Of a stretch of DNA of 64,000 nt, positions 25,459 through 40,570 are shown piece by piece (the stretch's first letter is position 1; every line of letters begins with the position of its first letter). The translations under genes were made by a program, and so were the position numbers. Source of the DNA: Xanthomonas sontii. GTDB taxonomy: Bacteria; Pseudomonadota; Gammaproteobacteria; Xanthomonadales; Xanthomonadaceae. The DNA lies in contig NZ_CP132342.1 of assembly GCF_040529055.1 (NCBI RefSeq), positions 2,602,001 to 2,666,000 of the forward strand, written 5' to 3'. Below the pieces are notes generated by a model that was given only the letters and a program-made list of their open reading frames with translations, did not search any database and had not been told where the DNA came from.

Positions 25459-27639
25459 GTGAAATTCTTTGTCTCCTGCGCCAAGGGCCTGGAATACCTG
25501 CTCGTCGATGAACTGCTCGCGCTTGGCGTGGCGCAGGCCACCGCCACCGTCGCCGGGGTCAATGCCGAAGGCAGCCTGCAGGACGCGCAGCGCGCGGTGC
25601 TGTGGTCGCGCCTGGCCAGCCGGGTGCTGTGGCCGTTGCAGTCCTTCGACTGCCCCGACGAGGCGGCACTGTACGCCGGCGTGGCCGCGCTGCCGTGGCG
25701 CAGCCATCTGGCGCCGCAGCACACCCTCGCGGTGGATGCGCATGTGTCCGGCACCGGCATCACCCATGCGCGCTTCGCGGCGCAGCGGGTCAAGGATGCG
25801 GTGGTGGACACGCTGCGCGGCGAGGGCCTGGAGCGGCCGTCGGTGGACGTGGAGCACCCGGACCTGCGCCTGAACCTGTCGCTGCGCAAGGGCCGCGCGA
25901 CGCTGTCGGTGGACCTGGGCGGCGGCTCGCTGCACCGGCGCGGCTGGCGCCAGGCGCAGAACGAGGCGCCGCTGAAGGAGAACCTGGCCGCGGCGGTGCT
26001 GCTGCGCGGGCAGTGGCCGGCCCTGTATGCGCAGGGTGGCGGGCTGCTGGATCCGATGTGCGGCAGCGGCACACTGCTGATCGAAGGCGCGCTGATGGCC
26101 GCCGATGTCGCGCCGGGCCTGCTGCGCGGCGAACTGGCGGCGCAGCAGCGCGGCGACACCGATGCCGATGCCGATGCCGCGCCGAGTCGCTGGCTGGGGT
26201 TCGACGTGGCGTCCTGGCGTTCGCTGCTGGCCGAGGCACGGCAGCGCGCCCAGGCCGGTCGCGCCGCGTTGCGGCCGGTGCTGTACGGCAGCGACATCGA
26301 CCCGCATGCGCTGCGCGCGGCGCGCGAGAACGCGCTGGCGGCCGGCGTGGTCGAGGCGATCGCCTTCGCCGCGCACGACGTCGCGGCGTTGCCCTCGCCG
26401 GCGCAGGCGTTGGGCACGGTGGTGTGCAATCCCCCCTACGACGAGCGCCTGGCCGCCGACGCGGCGCTGTACCGGCGCCTGGGCGATGCGCTCAAGCGTG
26501 CGGTGCCGCAGTGGCGCGCCAGCCTGCTGTGCGGCAGCGACGAACTGGCCTATGCCACCGGGCTGCGTGCGGCCAAGAAGTACCAGATGTTCAACGGCGC
26601 GCTGGAATGCCCGTTGATCGTCTGCGACCCGATCGCGGTCGCGCCGCGCGCGGGGGCCAGCGAGGAGCCGCGCGCGCTCAGCGACGGTGCGCAGATGGTC
26701 GCCAACCGCCTGCGCAAGAACCTGCGCAAGTTCAAGACCTGGCGCGCGCGCGAGCGGATCGGCTGCTATCGCGCCTACGACGCCGACCTGCCCGAGTACG
26801 CGGCGGCGATCGACGTGTACCAGGAGGACGGCGGTCAAGCACGCACCTTCCTGCACGTGCAGGAGTACGCGGCGCCGGACAGCATTCCCGACGTGGACGT
26901 GCGCCGCCGCCGCAACGAACTGCTGGCGGCCGCGCGCGAGGTGTTCGCGGTGCCGGCCGAGCAGGTGGCGCTGAAGACCCGCGAACGCGGCAAGGGCGGC
27001 AGCAAGTACGGCCGTTTCGAGCAGCGCGGCGAGTTCCTGGTGGTGCGCGAGCACGACGCGCTGCTGCGGGTGAACCTGTTCGACTACCTGGATACCGGGC
27101 TGTTCCTCGACCACCGCCCGCTGCGCGGGGTGATGGCGCAGCAGGCGCGCGGCAAGCGTTTCCTCAACCTGTTCTGCTACACCGGCGTGGCCAGCGTGCA
27201 GGCGGCGGTGGCCGGCGCCGATTCCACCACCAGCGTGGACCTGTCCGGCACCTATCTGCAGTGGTGCGCCGACAACCTGGCCTTCAATGGCAAGGGCGGC
27301 GCCCAGCACCGGCTGGTGCAGGCCGACGCGCTGAGCTGGCTGGAGGCGGAGAAGAACCGCTACGACGTGATCTTCTGCGACCCGCCGACCTTCTCCAATT
27401 CCGCGCGCGCCGAGGATTTCGACATCCAGCGCGAGCACGTGCGGCTGTTGCGCGCGGCGGTGGCGCGGCTGATGCCCGAGGGCGTGCTGTACTTCTCCAA
27501 CAATTTCCGCCGCTTCAAGCTGGACGAGAACGCGCTGGCCGAATTCGCGGTGTGCGAGGAGATCAGCGCGCAGACCATCGACGTGGATTTCGAGCGCAAC
27601 CCGCGCATCCACCGCGCCTGGCGTCTGCAGCGGCGCTGA
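25459..27639 (+). CDS. rlmKL: Bifunctional 23S rRNA methyltransferase RlmKL
   Basis: 726 residues (E. coli 702), GTG start. N-terminal half is Rlm[26 protein letters not shown] domain (about 45-155), then the methylase motifs [19 protein letters not shown] (about 197) and [11 protein letters not shown] (about 324), which make m2G2445. C-terminal half is Rlm[31 protein letters not shown] and [12 protein letters not shown] (about 640), which makes m7G2069. A 15-residue Asp/Ala-rich insert ([13 protein letters not shown]) interrupts the RlmL domain after GELAAQQRG. Both active sites look complete. Confidence 0.95.
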   Translation: MKFFVSCAKGLEYLLVDELLALGVAQATATVAGVNAEGSLQDAQRAVLWSRLASRVLWPLQSFDCPDEAALYAGVAALPWRSHLAPQHTLAVDAHVSGTGITHARFAAQRVKDAVVDTLRGEGLERPSVDVEHPDLRLNLSLRKGRATLSVDLGGGSLHRRGWRQAQNEAPLKENLAAAVLLRGQWPALYAQGGGLLDPMCGSGTLLIEGALMAADVAPGLLRGELAAQQRGDTDADADAAPSRWLGFDVASWRSLLAEARQRAQAGRAALRPVLYGSDIDPHALRAARENALAAGVVEAIAFAAHDVAALPSPAQALGTVVCNPPYDERLAADAALYRRLGDALKRAVPQWRASLLCGSDELAYATGLRAAKKYQMFNGALECPLIVCDPIAVAPRAGASEEPRALSDGAQMVANRLRKNLRKFKTWRARERIGCYRAYDADLPEYAAAIDVYQEDGGQARTFLHVQEYAAPDSIPDVDVRRRRNELLAAAREVFAVPAEQVALKTRERGKGGSKYGRFEQRGEFLVVREHDALLRVNLFDYLDTGLFLDHRPLRGVMAQQARGKRFLNLFCYTGVASVQAAVAGADSTTSVDLSGTYLQWCADNLAFNGKGGAQHRLVQADALSWLEAEKNRYDVIFCDPPTFSNSARAEDFDIQREHVRLLRAAVARLMPEGVLYFSNNFRRFKLDENALAEFAVCEEISAQTIDVDFERNPRIHRAWRLQRR

Positions 27640-27664
27640 GAAGCGGTGCCTCGTGTGCCTTTCT

Positions 27665-27686
27665 GCAGGAGCGGCTTCAGCCGCGA
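27665..27686. repeat. Single-arm GCAGGAGCGGCTTCAGCCGC repeat
   Basis: One arm of the palindromic repeat seen paired at 20988-21056 and 62567-62634, located 26 bp past the rlmKL stop. Confidence 0.7.
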
Positions 27687-27730
27687 TGGGCGTGACCGGG
27701 CACGCACGTCGCGGAGCGTAACGCGCTGTT

Positions 27731-27862
27731 GCTTCTCCATCCGGGAGAAGGGGCCCCGAAGGGGCGGGTGAGGGGACGGGCGACGCCGCGTGTCCTCGAT
27801 CTCTGCGCGTCGCTTCGCGCCGTCCCCTCACCCCAACCCCCTCTCCCGGGGGGAGAGGGGGT
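27731..27862. repeat. Bipartite GA-rich inverted-repeat element, copy 2
   Basis: Contains CTTCTCC..GGGAGAAGGGG, CCCCGAAGGGG and GTGAGGGGACGGG, then after about 40 bp CGTCCCCTCACCCC, AACCCCCTCTCCC and GGGGGAGAGGGG. Its reverse complement matches the modular order of 277-448. It fills the convergent space between rlmKL and the HD-GYP gene and abuts the latter's stop at 27867, so it may serve as a bidirectional terminator. Confidence 0.7.
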
Positions 27863-27866
27863 TGTA

Positions 27867-28906
27867 TCAATTGCCGTGATGCCCCAGCGCGGCCTGCGCC
27901 TTGCCGCGTGGCGGCGGGTCATCCTCGGTCTCGCGCTCGTTCCAGTACGCCTGGATCTGCAGGATCTGCGGCAGGATCGCTTCGAACAACTCGACCAGAC
28001 GCGGCTCGAACTGGCTGCCGGCCTTGTCGCGGAACAGTGCCATCGCCTGCTCCAGCGGCCATGCGTCCTTGTACGGGCGCGGTGAGGTGAGCGCATCGAA
28101 CACGTCGGCCAGCGCCACGATCCGTGCCGATTCGGGAATCTGCGTGCCTGAAACGCCGGCCGGGTAACCGCCGCCGTCCCAGTGCTCGTGGTGGTACAGG
28201 GAGACCTCGGCGGCGAGCCGGAACAGCGGCGCGCTGCTGCGGCTGAGGATGTCGTAGCCGATCCGCGGGTGCCGCTTCATGACCTGCCACTCGTCGGCGT
28301 CCAGCGGCCCGGGCTTCTTCAGCACCGCATCGGGGATGCCGATCTTGCCGGTGTCGTGCATCGGCGCGGCCTGTTCCAGCAGATCGGCGTCCTCGCACGA
28401 CCAGCCGGCGGCCAGCGCGAGCGCGCGGGCGTAGGCGGCCATGCGCCAGATATGCGTGCCGGTGTCCGAGTCGCTGTAGTGGCCGGCCATGCCCAGCATC
28501 TGGATCGCGTCGCGATGGCTGTCGGCCAGGCTGGTGGCGCTGACCAGCGACAGGTGGGTGCGCACCCGCGCGCGCAGGATGCTCGGCGAGTAGGGCTTGG
28601 TGATGTAGTCCACGCCGCCGGCGTCGAACCCGATGCTCTCGTCGGTGTCCTTGTCCTTGCCGGTGACGAAGATGATCGGGATCGCCGCGCTGCGCGCATC
28701 TTCCTTCAGGGTGCGGGCGAGGGTGTAGCCGTCGATGTCGGGCAGGTCGACATCCAGCAGGATCAGCGCCGGGCGGTGCTTGGCCACCCCGCGCAGGGCT
28801 TCGGCGCCGTTCTTGGCAAACACCAGCGCGTAGTCCTCGCGCAGGAGCTGGCGGATCAGCGCCAGGTTGCTGGGTTCGTCATCGACACAGAGGATGCAAG
28901 GCTGGG

Positions 28907-28910
<4 letters not shown>
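27867..28910 (-). CDS. Response regulator with HD-GYP c-di-GMP phosphodiesterase domain
   Basis: 347 residues. Receiver domain 5-120: acidic pair D10/D11, phosphoacceptor D53 (LLDVDLPDIDG), K105 (ITKPYS). HD-GYP domain about 135-320: H185-D186 in APMHDTGKIGIPD, the HHEHWDGGGYP motif (240-250), and ALADVFDALTSPRPYK. All metal-binding and GYP residues are present, so c-di-GMP hydrolysis is expected and is probably switched by phosphorylation. The ATG overlaps the stop of the upstream hybrid kinase by four bases, which marks that kinase as its cognate partner. Confidence 0.92.
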
Positions 28911-33034
<4,124 letters not shown>

Positions 33035-33330
33035 GCTCCCCCTTCCTCTGGCGAACGCGCGTTCGGCACGCGCATCGGCTTCCCCCGACCGGTTGCGGGA
33101 TGGCGTTCACAGCGGCGACGCAGGCCCCGCAGGTCGTCCCCCAACGCTAGCGCGGGCGTGGCTGTCGCGCCAGCCCTTCGGTGCAAAGAGTCGAGGCGTG
33201 TCTACACCTTGCTGCGTGGGTGGCACCGGGCGCCGCGGGTCGGCGGTCCGTCGTGGGGTGCGTGCGTCGCATCGTGCGTCGGCAGCGGGCCGGCCGCTCC
33301 AGCGGCGCAGTGCATCCTTGCCATGCACGC

Positions 33331-34632
33331 TCAGCCAAGCAGCGTGACGGCAGCGTGCAGCGCCAGCCCGATCAATCCGCCGACCAGGGTGCCGTTGAAA
33401 CGGATGTACTGCAGGTCGCGGCCCACGCTCAGCTCCAGTTGCTCGACCAGGTGGCGTTCGTCCCAGCCTTTCACGGTCTGCGCGATGTGCTCGGTGACGC
33501 CACTGCGCAGGCGCTGGGTCAGCCGCTCGGCGCCGCCGAGCAGGTGCTGGTTGAGCGCCTCGCGCAGGGCCGGATCCTGCGCCAGCGACTGGCCGAGCGC
33601 GCCGAGGGCGCGCTGCAGGTGCTGCACCAGCGCGCCGTCCTGGCGCGACAGGTCCTCGCGCAGCGCGCTGTGGATCTGATCCCACAGGCCCTGCACGTAC
33701 GCCTGCACGCCGGGGTGGTCGATCAGCCGCTGCTTCAGCGCCTGCACTTTCTCGGCGGTGGCGGGATCGGCGCGCAGCCGCTGCACGTAGCCGCCGAGCC
33801 AGCGCTCGTAGTCCTGGCGCAGCGGATGCTGCGGCTGCGACAGCACCTCCTGCAGTTCCTCCAGTAGCGCGTGCGCCAGGCGCTCGGCGAGGGTGTCGGC
33901 GATGCCTTCCACCGGCTTCACCCATTCCACGGTGCCGACCAGCTTGGGCCATTCGCGCCGCGCGTACTTGACGATCATCGCCGACACCCGCTGCTTGACC
34001 GCGGCATCGTCCAGGTGCCGGCCGAGCCGGGTCAGCGCTTCGTCGAGCAGTGCGTGGTGACGGCCGTCGGCGGTGAGCAGGCCGAGCAGTTCGCCGGCGG
34101 TGGCGGCGGCGTCCCAGTCGCGCAGCCGAGCCACCACGAAACCATGGATGCGGCGCCGCACCGCGGCTTCGTCCAGCAGGTCCAGCGCCTGCAACGCCCA
34201 GCCGCGGGCCAGATCGGCCAGCCGTGCGGACTGCGCCGGTTCGGCCAGCCACTGGCCCAGCCGCGCCGCCGGATCGAATGCGCTGAGCTTGGCCAGCAGC
34301 GCGCCCGGTTCCAGGAACTGATCGCGCACGAACACCGCCAGGCTGTCGGCGATGCGCGCCTTGCCGTGCGGGATGATCGCGGTGTGCGGAATCGGCAGGC
34401 CCAGCGGATGCCGGAACAGCGCCACCACCGCGAACCAGTCCGCCAGCGCGCCGACCGTGGCCGCTTCGCAGAACGCGCCGACCCAGGCCCACACCCCCTG
34501 CAGGCCCATGGCATGGCTGAGCAGGAAGCCGCACAGCATCGCCAGCAGCAACAGCGCCGCCAGCAGCTTCATGCGCCGCAGCTGCGCGCGGCGCGGATCG
34601 GGGGACAGGGCTGGGGCGGAAGACACGCTCAT
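33331..34632 (-). CDS. DUF445 family membrane-associated protein
   Basis: 433 residues. N-terminal membrane helices at about 20-45, followed by the family signature VWAWVGAFCEAATVGALADWFAVVALFRHPLGLPIPHTAIIP. The long middle is amphipathic helical (many Leu/Ala/Gln), and a C-terminal hydrophobic segment (NGTLVGGLIGLALHAAVTLLG) closes the protein. DUF445 (YjiN-like) proteins are inner-membrane proteins of unknown function. It is flanked by about 300 bp of non-coding DNA toward the kinase gene (33035-33330), in which I see only the presumed kinase promoter. A -10 box (TAGACT) lies 7 nt before the ATG. Confidence 0.85.
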   Translation of the reverse strand: MSVSSAPALSPDPRRAQLRRMKLLAALLLLAMLCGFLLSHAMGLQGVWAWVGAFCEAATVGALADWFAVVALFRHPLGLPIPHTAIIPHGKARIADSLAVFVRDQFLEPGALLAKLSAFDPAARLGQWLAEPAQSARLADLARGWALQALDLLDEAAVRRRIHGFVVARLRDWDAAATAGELLGLLTADGRHHALLDEALTRLGRHLDDAAVKQRVSAMIVKYARREWPKLVGTVEWVKPVEGIADTLAERLAHALLEELQEVLSQPQHPLRQDYERWLGGYVQRLRADPATAEKVQALKQRLIDHPGVQAYVQGLWDQIHSALREDLSRQDGALVQHLQRALGALGQSLAQDPALREALNQHLLGGAERLTQRLRSGVTEHIAQTVKGWDERHLVEQLELSVGRDLQYIRFNGTLVGGLIGLALHAAVTLLG

Positions 34633-34639
34633 GCGGCCG

Positions 34640-34645
34640 AGTCTA
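34640..34645 (-). promoter_or_regulatory. -10 box of the DUF445 gene, possibly leaderless
   Basis: TAGACT on the minus strand, preceded by TGCG, ends 7 nt before the start codon at 34632. No Shine-Dalgarno sequence separates them. Confidence 0.4.
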
Positions 34646-34723
34646 CGCAGTGCGCGGTGAGCGCGGTTGCATGCGCGGCGGCGAGGTCATCCGGCCGCGG
34701 CACGGATGGCCTATGCGCGTGGA

Positions 34724-35569
34724 TCAGCCCGGCAACTGCGCGCGCAGCGCCGCCACTTCCTCGCGCAGCGCCTGGTTCTCGGCCTCGAGTTCGGCCACGC
34801 GCTGGCGCAGCGTGGCCGCCGTGTCGCCCTCGGCATCCGCCGCCGGGGCCGCGTCCTCGGGGGCGTCCGCAGGCGCCGGCTTGGGCTTGCGCTTGGACTC
34901 GCGGGCGCGCTTGGCGGCCTGCTTCAGTTCGTCCTTGCCGGCCATGGCCGCGGCGCGCTGTTCCTCTTCGGGCAGGCTGGCCACCGCCGCGGCGGCATTG
35001 ATCGAGATCGCACCGGACTTGACCGCTTCCACCACCTCGGCGGCGGCCTGCTTCTGGATCTTCTCGATCTGCACCACCTGGCTGTTGCTGAGCCGCGCCA
35101 CGCGCGCCAGCTCGGCGCGGCTGAGCGGTGCCGGTGCGTCGGCCCAGGGTGGCGTGTCGGTGTCGGTGTCGTTGGCGGTCTCGCCAGCCGCGTCCGGGTC
35201 AGTGGCGTCGGCCGCGGGGGCCTCCGCGGCGGCCGCGCTGGCGCGCCGCTCGGCGAGGATCTCGCGCTTGCGCAGCGCCAGCACGCCGCGCTGGAAGTCG
35301 GAGACGCTGCGCCGGCCCAGGTGCTGGTCGATCATCCACAGGTGCACGTCCTGCAGCGACTGGAAGCGGGTGTTCTGCACGGTCTGGAACGGCAGGCCGT
35401 GCTTCTGGCAGATGCCGTAGCGGTTGTGCCCGTCGACCAGGATGTCGCCCCACAGCACCAGCGCGTCGCGGCAGCCCTCGGCCAGAAGGCTGCGTTCCAG
35501 GGCAGCGTATTCGTCGGCGGTCAGCGGATCGATATAGGCCTTGAGGTCTTCTTTGACAACGATGTTCAT
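34724..35569 (-). CDS. ParB-like nuclease/partition-domain protein
   Basis: 281 residues from the ATG at 35569. Residues about 8-70 resemble a ParB N-terminal domain (LTADEYAALERSLLAEGCRDAL, ILVDGHNRYGICQKHGLPF), followed by WMIDQHLGRRSVSDFQRGVLALRKREI. An Ala/Asp/Thr-rich, strongly acidic linker (about 108-150) leads to a helix-turn-helix-like segment (LSRAELARVARLSNSQVVQIEKI), then a Lys/Ala-rich stretch and a C-terminal leucine-zipper-like coiled coil (LRQRVAELEAENQALREEVA). This is not the chromosomal parB (no parA neighbour, different architecture). Role unknown; DNA-binding regulator is the most likely. ATTGTA at 35603-35608 gives a TACAAT -10 on its strand. Confidence 0.75.
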   Translation of the reverse strand: MNIVVKEDLKAYIDPLTADEYAALERSLLAEGCRDALVLWGDILVDGHNRYGICQKHGLPFQTVQNTRFQSLQDVHLWMIDQHLGRRSVSDFQRGVLALRKREILAERRASAAAAEAPAADATDPDAAGETANDTDTDTPPWADAPAPLSRAELARVARLSNSQVVQIEKIQKQAAAEVVEAVKSGAISINAAAAVASLPEEEQRAAAMAGKDELKQAAKRARESKRKPKPAPADAPEDAAPAADAEGDTAATLRQRVAELEAENQALREEVAALRAQLPG

Positions 35570-35610
35570 CAACGGGCGGTGCGGCGTGGCGACGGGGGCG
35601 GCATTGTAGA

Positions 35611-35730
35611 GGCCGGGAATCGGGAGTGGGGAATCGGGAATGGCAACAGCGTGTGTCGCGGCCGCATGGCCTGAGTCGTTCGCGCATGCGGCGCTTTCCG
35701 ATTCCCTACTCCCGATTCCCCATTCCCGGC
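35611..35730. repeat. G-rich inverted-repeat element, copy 1
   Basis: Left arm (35611-35643) is a run of GGGAATC/GGGAGT/GGGGAAT units; right arm (35700-35730) is its imperfect reverse complement. The 56-bp centre contains GGCAACAGC and ends GCGCTTTCC. The right arm stops 1 bp before the stop codon of the EthD gene (35732). Each G arm has four or more runs of three to four G with short spacers, so it could fold into a G-quadruplex as well as a hairpin. Confidence 0.8.
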
Positions 35731-35731
35731 T

Positions 35732-36046
35732 TCACCCCACCACCACCTCACTGATCTGCATCACCGGCGTCAGGTCGGTGTAGTTCTTGATGTCGCCGAG
35801 GATCTCCTCCGCATGCGGGCCGAAGCCGGCCTGGAAGGCCTCCACCGACTCGCTGAAGATGTGGCACATGCCGACGTAGGTCGGGTCGCTGCCGGGGGTG
35901 CCGCCGGACAGGCCCTTGTCCACGGTGTAGCGCAGGCAGGCGGCGCCCATGCGCGCCTGCAGCAGCGGCATGTGCGTATCGCGGTAGTAGGCATGGTCGA
36001 AACGGGCGCCTGGCGTGTACGGGTACATCACGCTGACCTTGATCAT
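35732..36046 (-). CDS. EthD-domain protein
   Basis: 104 residues, one dimeric alpha/beta-barrel domain of the EthD type: MIKVSVMYPYTPGARFDHAYYRDTHMPLL with the characteristic Y-R-x-x-H-M-P, then SDPTYVGMCHIFSESVEAFQAGF. EthD proteins accompany degradation of ethers and other small organics or act as small stress proteins; no such pathway is adjacent, so the role is open. It lies between two copies of the G-rich inverted repeat. Confidence 0.85.
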   Translation of the reverse strand: MIKVSVMYPYTPGARFDHAYYRDTHMPLLQARMGAACLRYTVDKGLSGGTPGSDPTYVGMCHIFSESVEAFQAGFGPHAEEILGDIKNYTDLTPVMQISEVVVG

Positions 36047-36146
36047 GGAGCGGCTCCTGTGGCGGCGGTGGGTCCCGGCCGGGCGCCGGGTGGCGCAAGG
36101 CTACACCCGGCCCCGGCCGGCGCGTGTTGCGCTGCGGCGGGCGCAG

Positions 36147-36280
36147 GGCCGGGAATGGGGAATGGGGATTGGGGAATCGCAACAGCAACAGCAACAGCAA
36201 GTGATGCGGTTGCCGGGTTGTCCGATGCGGGCGCCGCGGCGCTTTTACGATTCCCTATTCCCGATTCCCCATTCCCAGCC
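36147..36280. repeat. G-rich inverted-repeat element, copy 2
   Basis: Left arm 36147-36179 (GGGCCGGGAATGGGGAATGG..), right arm 36249-36280 as its imperfect reverse complement. The centre has four CAACAG-like units and ends GCGGCGCTTTTA, resembling copy 1. The right arm ends 2 bp before the mmsA stop at 36283. Confidence 0.8.
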
Positions 36281-36282
36281 CT

Positions 36283-37791
<1,509 letters not shown>

Positions 37792-37817
37792 CGTGCTCGA
37801 TCCTCGGATGGACAGCG

Positions 37818-38930
37818 TCAGCCCAGCGCGTCCAGCGGCCGCACGAACTCCTGGCCCAGCGCCTGCGCCACCGCGCGGTGGGTGAGCTTGCCGGCGTGCA
37901 CGTTGAGGCCGTTGCGCAGGTCCTGGTCGTCGCGCAGCGCCTGCAGCCCGTGTTCGGCCAGCAGCAGCACGAACGGCAGGGTGGCGTTGGTCAGGGCGAA
38001 GGTGGAGGTGCGGGCGACGCCGCCGGGCATGTTGGCCACGCAGTAATGCACGATGCCGTCGACCTCGTAGGTCGGCTGCTGGTGCGTGGTCGGGTGGCTG
38101 GTCTCGAAACAGCCGCCCTGGTCGATCGCCACGTCCACCAGCACCGAGCCGGGCCGCAGCAGCGCCAGTTGCTCGCGCGACACCAGCTTGGGCGCGGCGG
38201 CGCCGGGGATCAGCACCGCACCGATCACCAGGTCGGTGTGCGGCAGGCACTGCTCGATCGCATCGCGGGTGGAGTACAGCGTGGTCAGTTGCTGGCCGTA
38301 AAGTTCGTCCAGGTACTTGAGCCGCTCCAGCGAGCGGTCCAGCACGGTCACCCGCGCGTGCAGGCCCATCGCCATGCGCGCGGCGTTGATGCCGACCACG
38401 CCGCCGCCGATCACCAGCACCTGCGCCGGCTTGACCCCGGGCACGCCGCCGAGCAGCACGCCCGAGCCGCCCTGCGCCTTCTCCAGCGCATGCGCGCCGG
38501 CCTGGATCGCCATGCGCCCGGCGACCTCGCTCATCGGCGCCAGCAGCGGCAGGCCGCCGTGGCCGTCGGTGACGGTCTCGTAGGCGATGGCGGTGCAACC
38601 GGAGCGCAGCAGCGCCGCGGCCTGCTGCGGATCCGGCGCCAGGTGCAGGTAGGTGAACAGCACTTGCCCGGGGCGCAGCATCGCGCACTCCTCCGGCTGC
38701 GGTTCCTTGACCTTGACGATCATCTCGGCCTGCGCGAACACGCTGGCCGCATCCTCGGCGATGCGCGCGCCGGCGCGTTCGTACTCGGCATCGGTGAGGC
38801 CGATGGCCTGGCCGCCGCCGCGCTGCACCAGCACCTGATGGCCGTGCAGCACCAGTTCGCGCACCCCGGACGGGGTCAGCCCGATCCGGTATTCGTGGTT
38901 CTTGATCTCTTTCGGAACGCCGACCAGCAT
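37818..38930 (-). CDS. ald: Alanine dehydrogenase
   Basis: 370 residues, the usual length. N-terminal [22 protein letters not shown], substrate-site [20 protein letters not shown], and the NAD-binding motif [17 protein letters not shown]. It oxidatively deaminates L-alanine to pyruvate and ammonia with NAD. It sits between a pyruvate-dependent aminotransferase (upstream) and mmsA, which suggests it regenerates the pyruvate consumed by the aminotransferase. Confidence 0.95.
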   Translation of the reverse strand: MLVGVPKEIKNHEYRIGLTPSGVRELVLHGHQVLVQRGGGQAIGLTDAEYERAGARIAEDAASVFAQAEMIVKVKEPQPEECAMLRPGQVLFTYLHLAPDPQQAAALLRSGCTAIAYETVTDGHGGLPLLAPMSEVAGRMAIQAGAHALEKAQGGSGVLLGGVPGVKPAQVLVIGGGVVGINAARMAMGLHARVTVLDRSLERLKYLDELYGQQLTTLYSTRDAIEQCLPHTDLVIGAVLIPGAAAPKLVSREQLALLRPGSVLVDVAIDQGGCFETSHPTTHQQPTYEVDGIVHYCVANMPGGVARTSTFALTNATLPFVLLLAEHGLQALRDDQDLRNGLNVHAGKLTHRAVAQALGQEFVRPLDALG

Positions 38931-38994
38931 GAGCGGTTCTCCAGGCAGACGCGGCGCGTGGGGAGCGCGGGCGGTGGGTTGGGTGAGGGAGGGG

Positions 38995-40371
38995 TCAGGG
39001 CGTGCTGCGGATCATGTCCGCCAGCACCGCGAAGATGCGCTCGATGTGCGCGGACTCGACGATCAGCGGCGGCGACAGCGCGATGGTGTCGCCGGTGACG
39101 CGGATCAGCAGGTCGCCTTCGTGGAAGCAGCGCTCGAAGATCTCGTAGGCGCGCGCGCCCGGCGCGCCCTTGCGCGGGGCCAGTTCGATCGCGCCGATCA
39201 GGCCGAAGTTGCGGATGTCGATGACGTGCGGCAGGTCGCGCAGCCGATGGATCGCCTCTTCCCACACCGGGCCCAGCTCGATCGCCTTGTCGAACAACTG
39301 CTCCTCGGCGTAGGTGTCCAGCGTGGCCAGCGCCGCGGCGCAGGCCAGCGGATGGCCGGAGTAGGTATAGCCGTGGAACAGGTCGATGGCGTTGGCCGGG
39401 CCGTGCGCGAAGGCCTCGTGGATGGCGTGGGACACGAACACCGCGCCCATCGGCACGCTGCCGTTGGTCAGCCCCTTGGCGGTCGTCATCATGTCCGGGG
39501 TCACCCCGAAGCGCTGCGCGGCGAAGGCGTGGCCGACGCGGCCGTAGCCGGTGATGACCTCGTCGAAGATCAGCAGGATGCCGTGCCTGTCGCACAGTTC
39601 GCGGATGCGCTGCAGGTAGCCGTGCGGCGGCAGCACCACCCCGGCCGAGCCGGAGATCGGTTCGATGATCACCGCGGCGATGGTGGAGGCGTCGTGCAGC
39701 GTCACCAGCCGCTCCAGGTCCTCGGCCAGTTCCGCGCCATGCGTCGGCAGGCCGCGCGAGAACGCATTGCGCTCCAGGTCGAGCGTGTGCCGCAGATGGT
39801 CCACGCCCGGCAGCAGCGGGCCGAACGCCTTGCGGTTGTTCGGCAGGCCGCCGACCGAAATGCCGCCGAAGCCGACCCCGTGGTAGCCCTTCTCGCGGCC
39901 GATGAAGCGCGTGCGCTGGCCCTCGCCGCGGGCGCGGTGGTAGGCGAGCGCGATCTTCAGCGCGGTGTCCACCGACTCGGAGCCGGAGTTGGTGTAGAAC
40001 ACGTGGTCCAGGCCCGGCGGCGCTAGTTCCACCAGCCGCTCGGCCAGCACGAACGGCAACGGCGAGCCCATCTGGAAGGTCGGCGCGAAATCCAGCGTGG
40101 CGATCTGCCGTGCCACCGCCTCGACGATGCGCGGCCGCGCGTGGCCGGCGTTGCAGCACCACAGCCCGGCGGTGCCGTCGAGGATCTGGCGCCCGTCCAC
40201 GCTGCGATAGTGCATGCCCTCGGCCGAGGCCAGCAGCCGTGGCCGCGCCTTGAACTGGCGGTTGGCGGTGAACGGCATCCAGAACGCCTCCAGCGCGTCC
40301 GGCGCGCGGGTGGCCTGCGCGGCGTAATGGTCGGACAGCGCCTGGGACGAGAGGGGCGGCTGAGGGCGCAT
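38995..40371 (-). CDS. Beta-alanine/omega-amino acid:pyruvate aminotransferase
   Basis: 458 residues from the ATG at 40371 (GGAG 6 nt upstream). Class III PLP enzyme: FWMPFTANRQFKARPRLL and MHYRSVDGRQILDGTAGLWCCNAGH are hallmarks of beta-alanine:pyruvate aminotransferases. NSGSESVDTALKIAL, IFDEVITGYGRVG and the PLP lysine in TTAKGLTNGSVPMGAV are intact. It transfers the amino group of beta-alanine (or a related omega-amino acid) to pyruvate, giving malonate semialdehyde and alanine, which fits the two following genes ald and mmsA. Divergent from the cupin regulator at 40571. Confidence 0.9.
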   Translation of the reverse strand: MRPQPPLSSQALSDHYAAQATRAPDALEAFWMPFTANRQFKARPRLLASAEGMHYRSVDGRQILDGTAGLWCCNAGHARPRIVEAVARQIATLDFAPTFQMGSPLPFVLAERLVELAPPGLDHVFYTNSGSESVDTALKIALAYHRARGEGQRTRFIGREKGYHGVGFGGISVGGLPNNRKAFGPLLPGVDHLRHTLDLERNAFSRGLPTHGAELAEDLERLVTLHDASTIAAVIIEPISGSAGVVLPPHGYLQRIRELCDRHGILLIFDEVITGYGRVGHAFAAQRFGVTPDMMTTAKGLTNGSVPMGAVFVSHAIHEAFAHGPANAIDLFHGYTYSGHPLACAAALATLDTYAEEQLFDKAIELGPVWEEAIHRLRDLPHVIDIRNFGLIGAIELAPRKGAPGARAYEIFERCFHEGDLLIRVTGDTIALSPPLIVESAHIERIFAVLADMIRSTP

Positions 40372-40401
40372 CGCAGGCTCCACGCGAGGGATGTTGAAAA
40401 A

Positions 40402-40410
40402 ACTTTACAC
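40402..40410 (-). promoter_or_regulatory. Promoter/operator element of the aminotransferase-ald-mmsA operon
   Basis: GTGTAAAGT on the minus strand, 30 bp before the start codon, followed after 5 nt by CAACA. The same nonamer, followed after 6 nt by CAACA, occurs on the plus strand at 40527-40535 ahead of the regulator gene. TAAAGT can be a -10 hexamer. It may be promoter, operator or both. Confidence 0.45.
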
Positions 40411-40507
40411 CATGCCGCTGCGCCGGGTGTGACCCGGGGTGTCGCAATTCGCGCGAATCGGGCGGGCTTTTCCTGGTTGCGCCGCAACACGGGCGCGCTG
40501 CCCGAAA

Positions 40508-40535
40508 TTGACCGTCCGGGACGGGTGTGTAAAGT
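40508..40535 (+). promoter_or_regulatory. Promoter of the cupin regulator gene
   Basis: -35 TTGACC (40508-40513), 16-bp spacer, -10 TAAAGT (40530-40535) inside the nonamer GTGTAAAGT shared with the divergent promoter. The start codon is 35 bp further on. Confidence 0.5.
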
Positions 40536-40570
40536 ATCCGGCAACACCGCCACCGGCGTTCCCATTCGCG

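Noticed and set aside
22473..26429. 1318-codon minus-strand frame
   Set aside because: Overlaps the hydrolase, GNAT, ABC-F and RlmKL genes, all of which have clear motifs; no domain in the translation.
35569..35572. ParB-like protein as the chromosomal partition ParB near the origin
   Set aside because: No parA, no parS-like sites noticed, and a different domain order.
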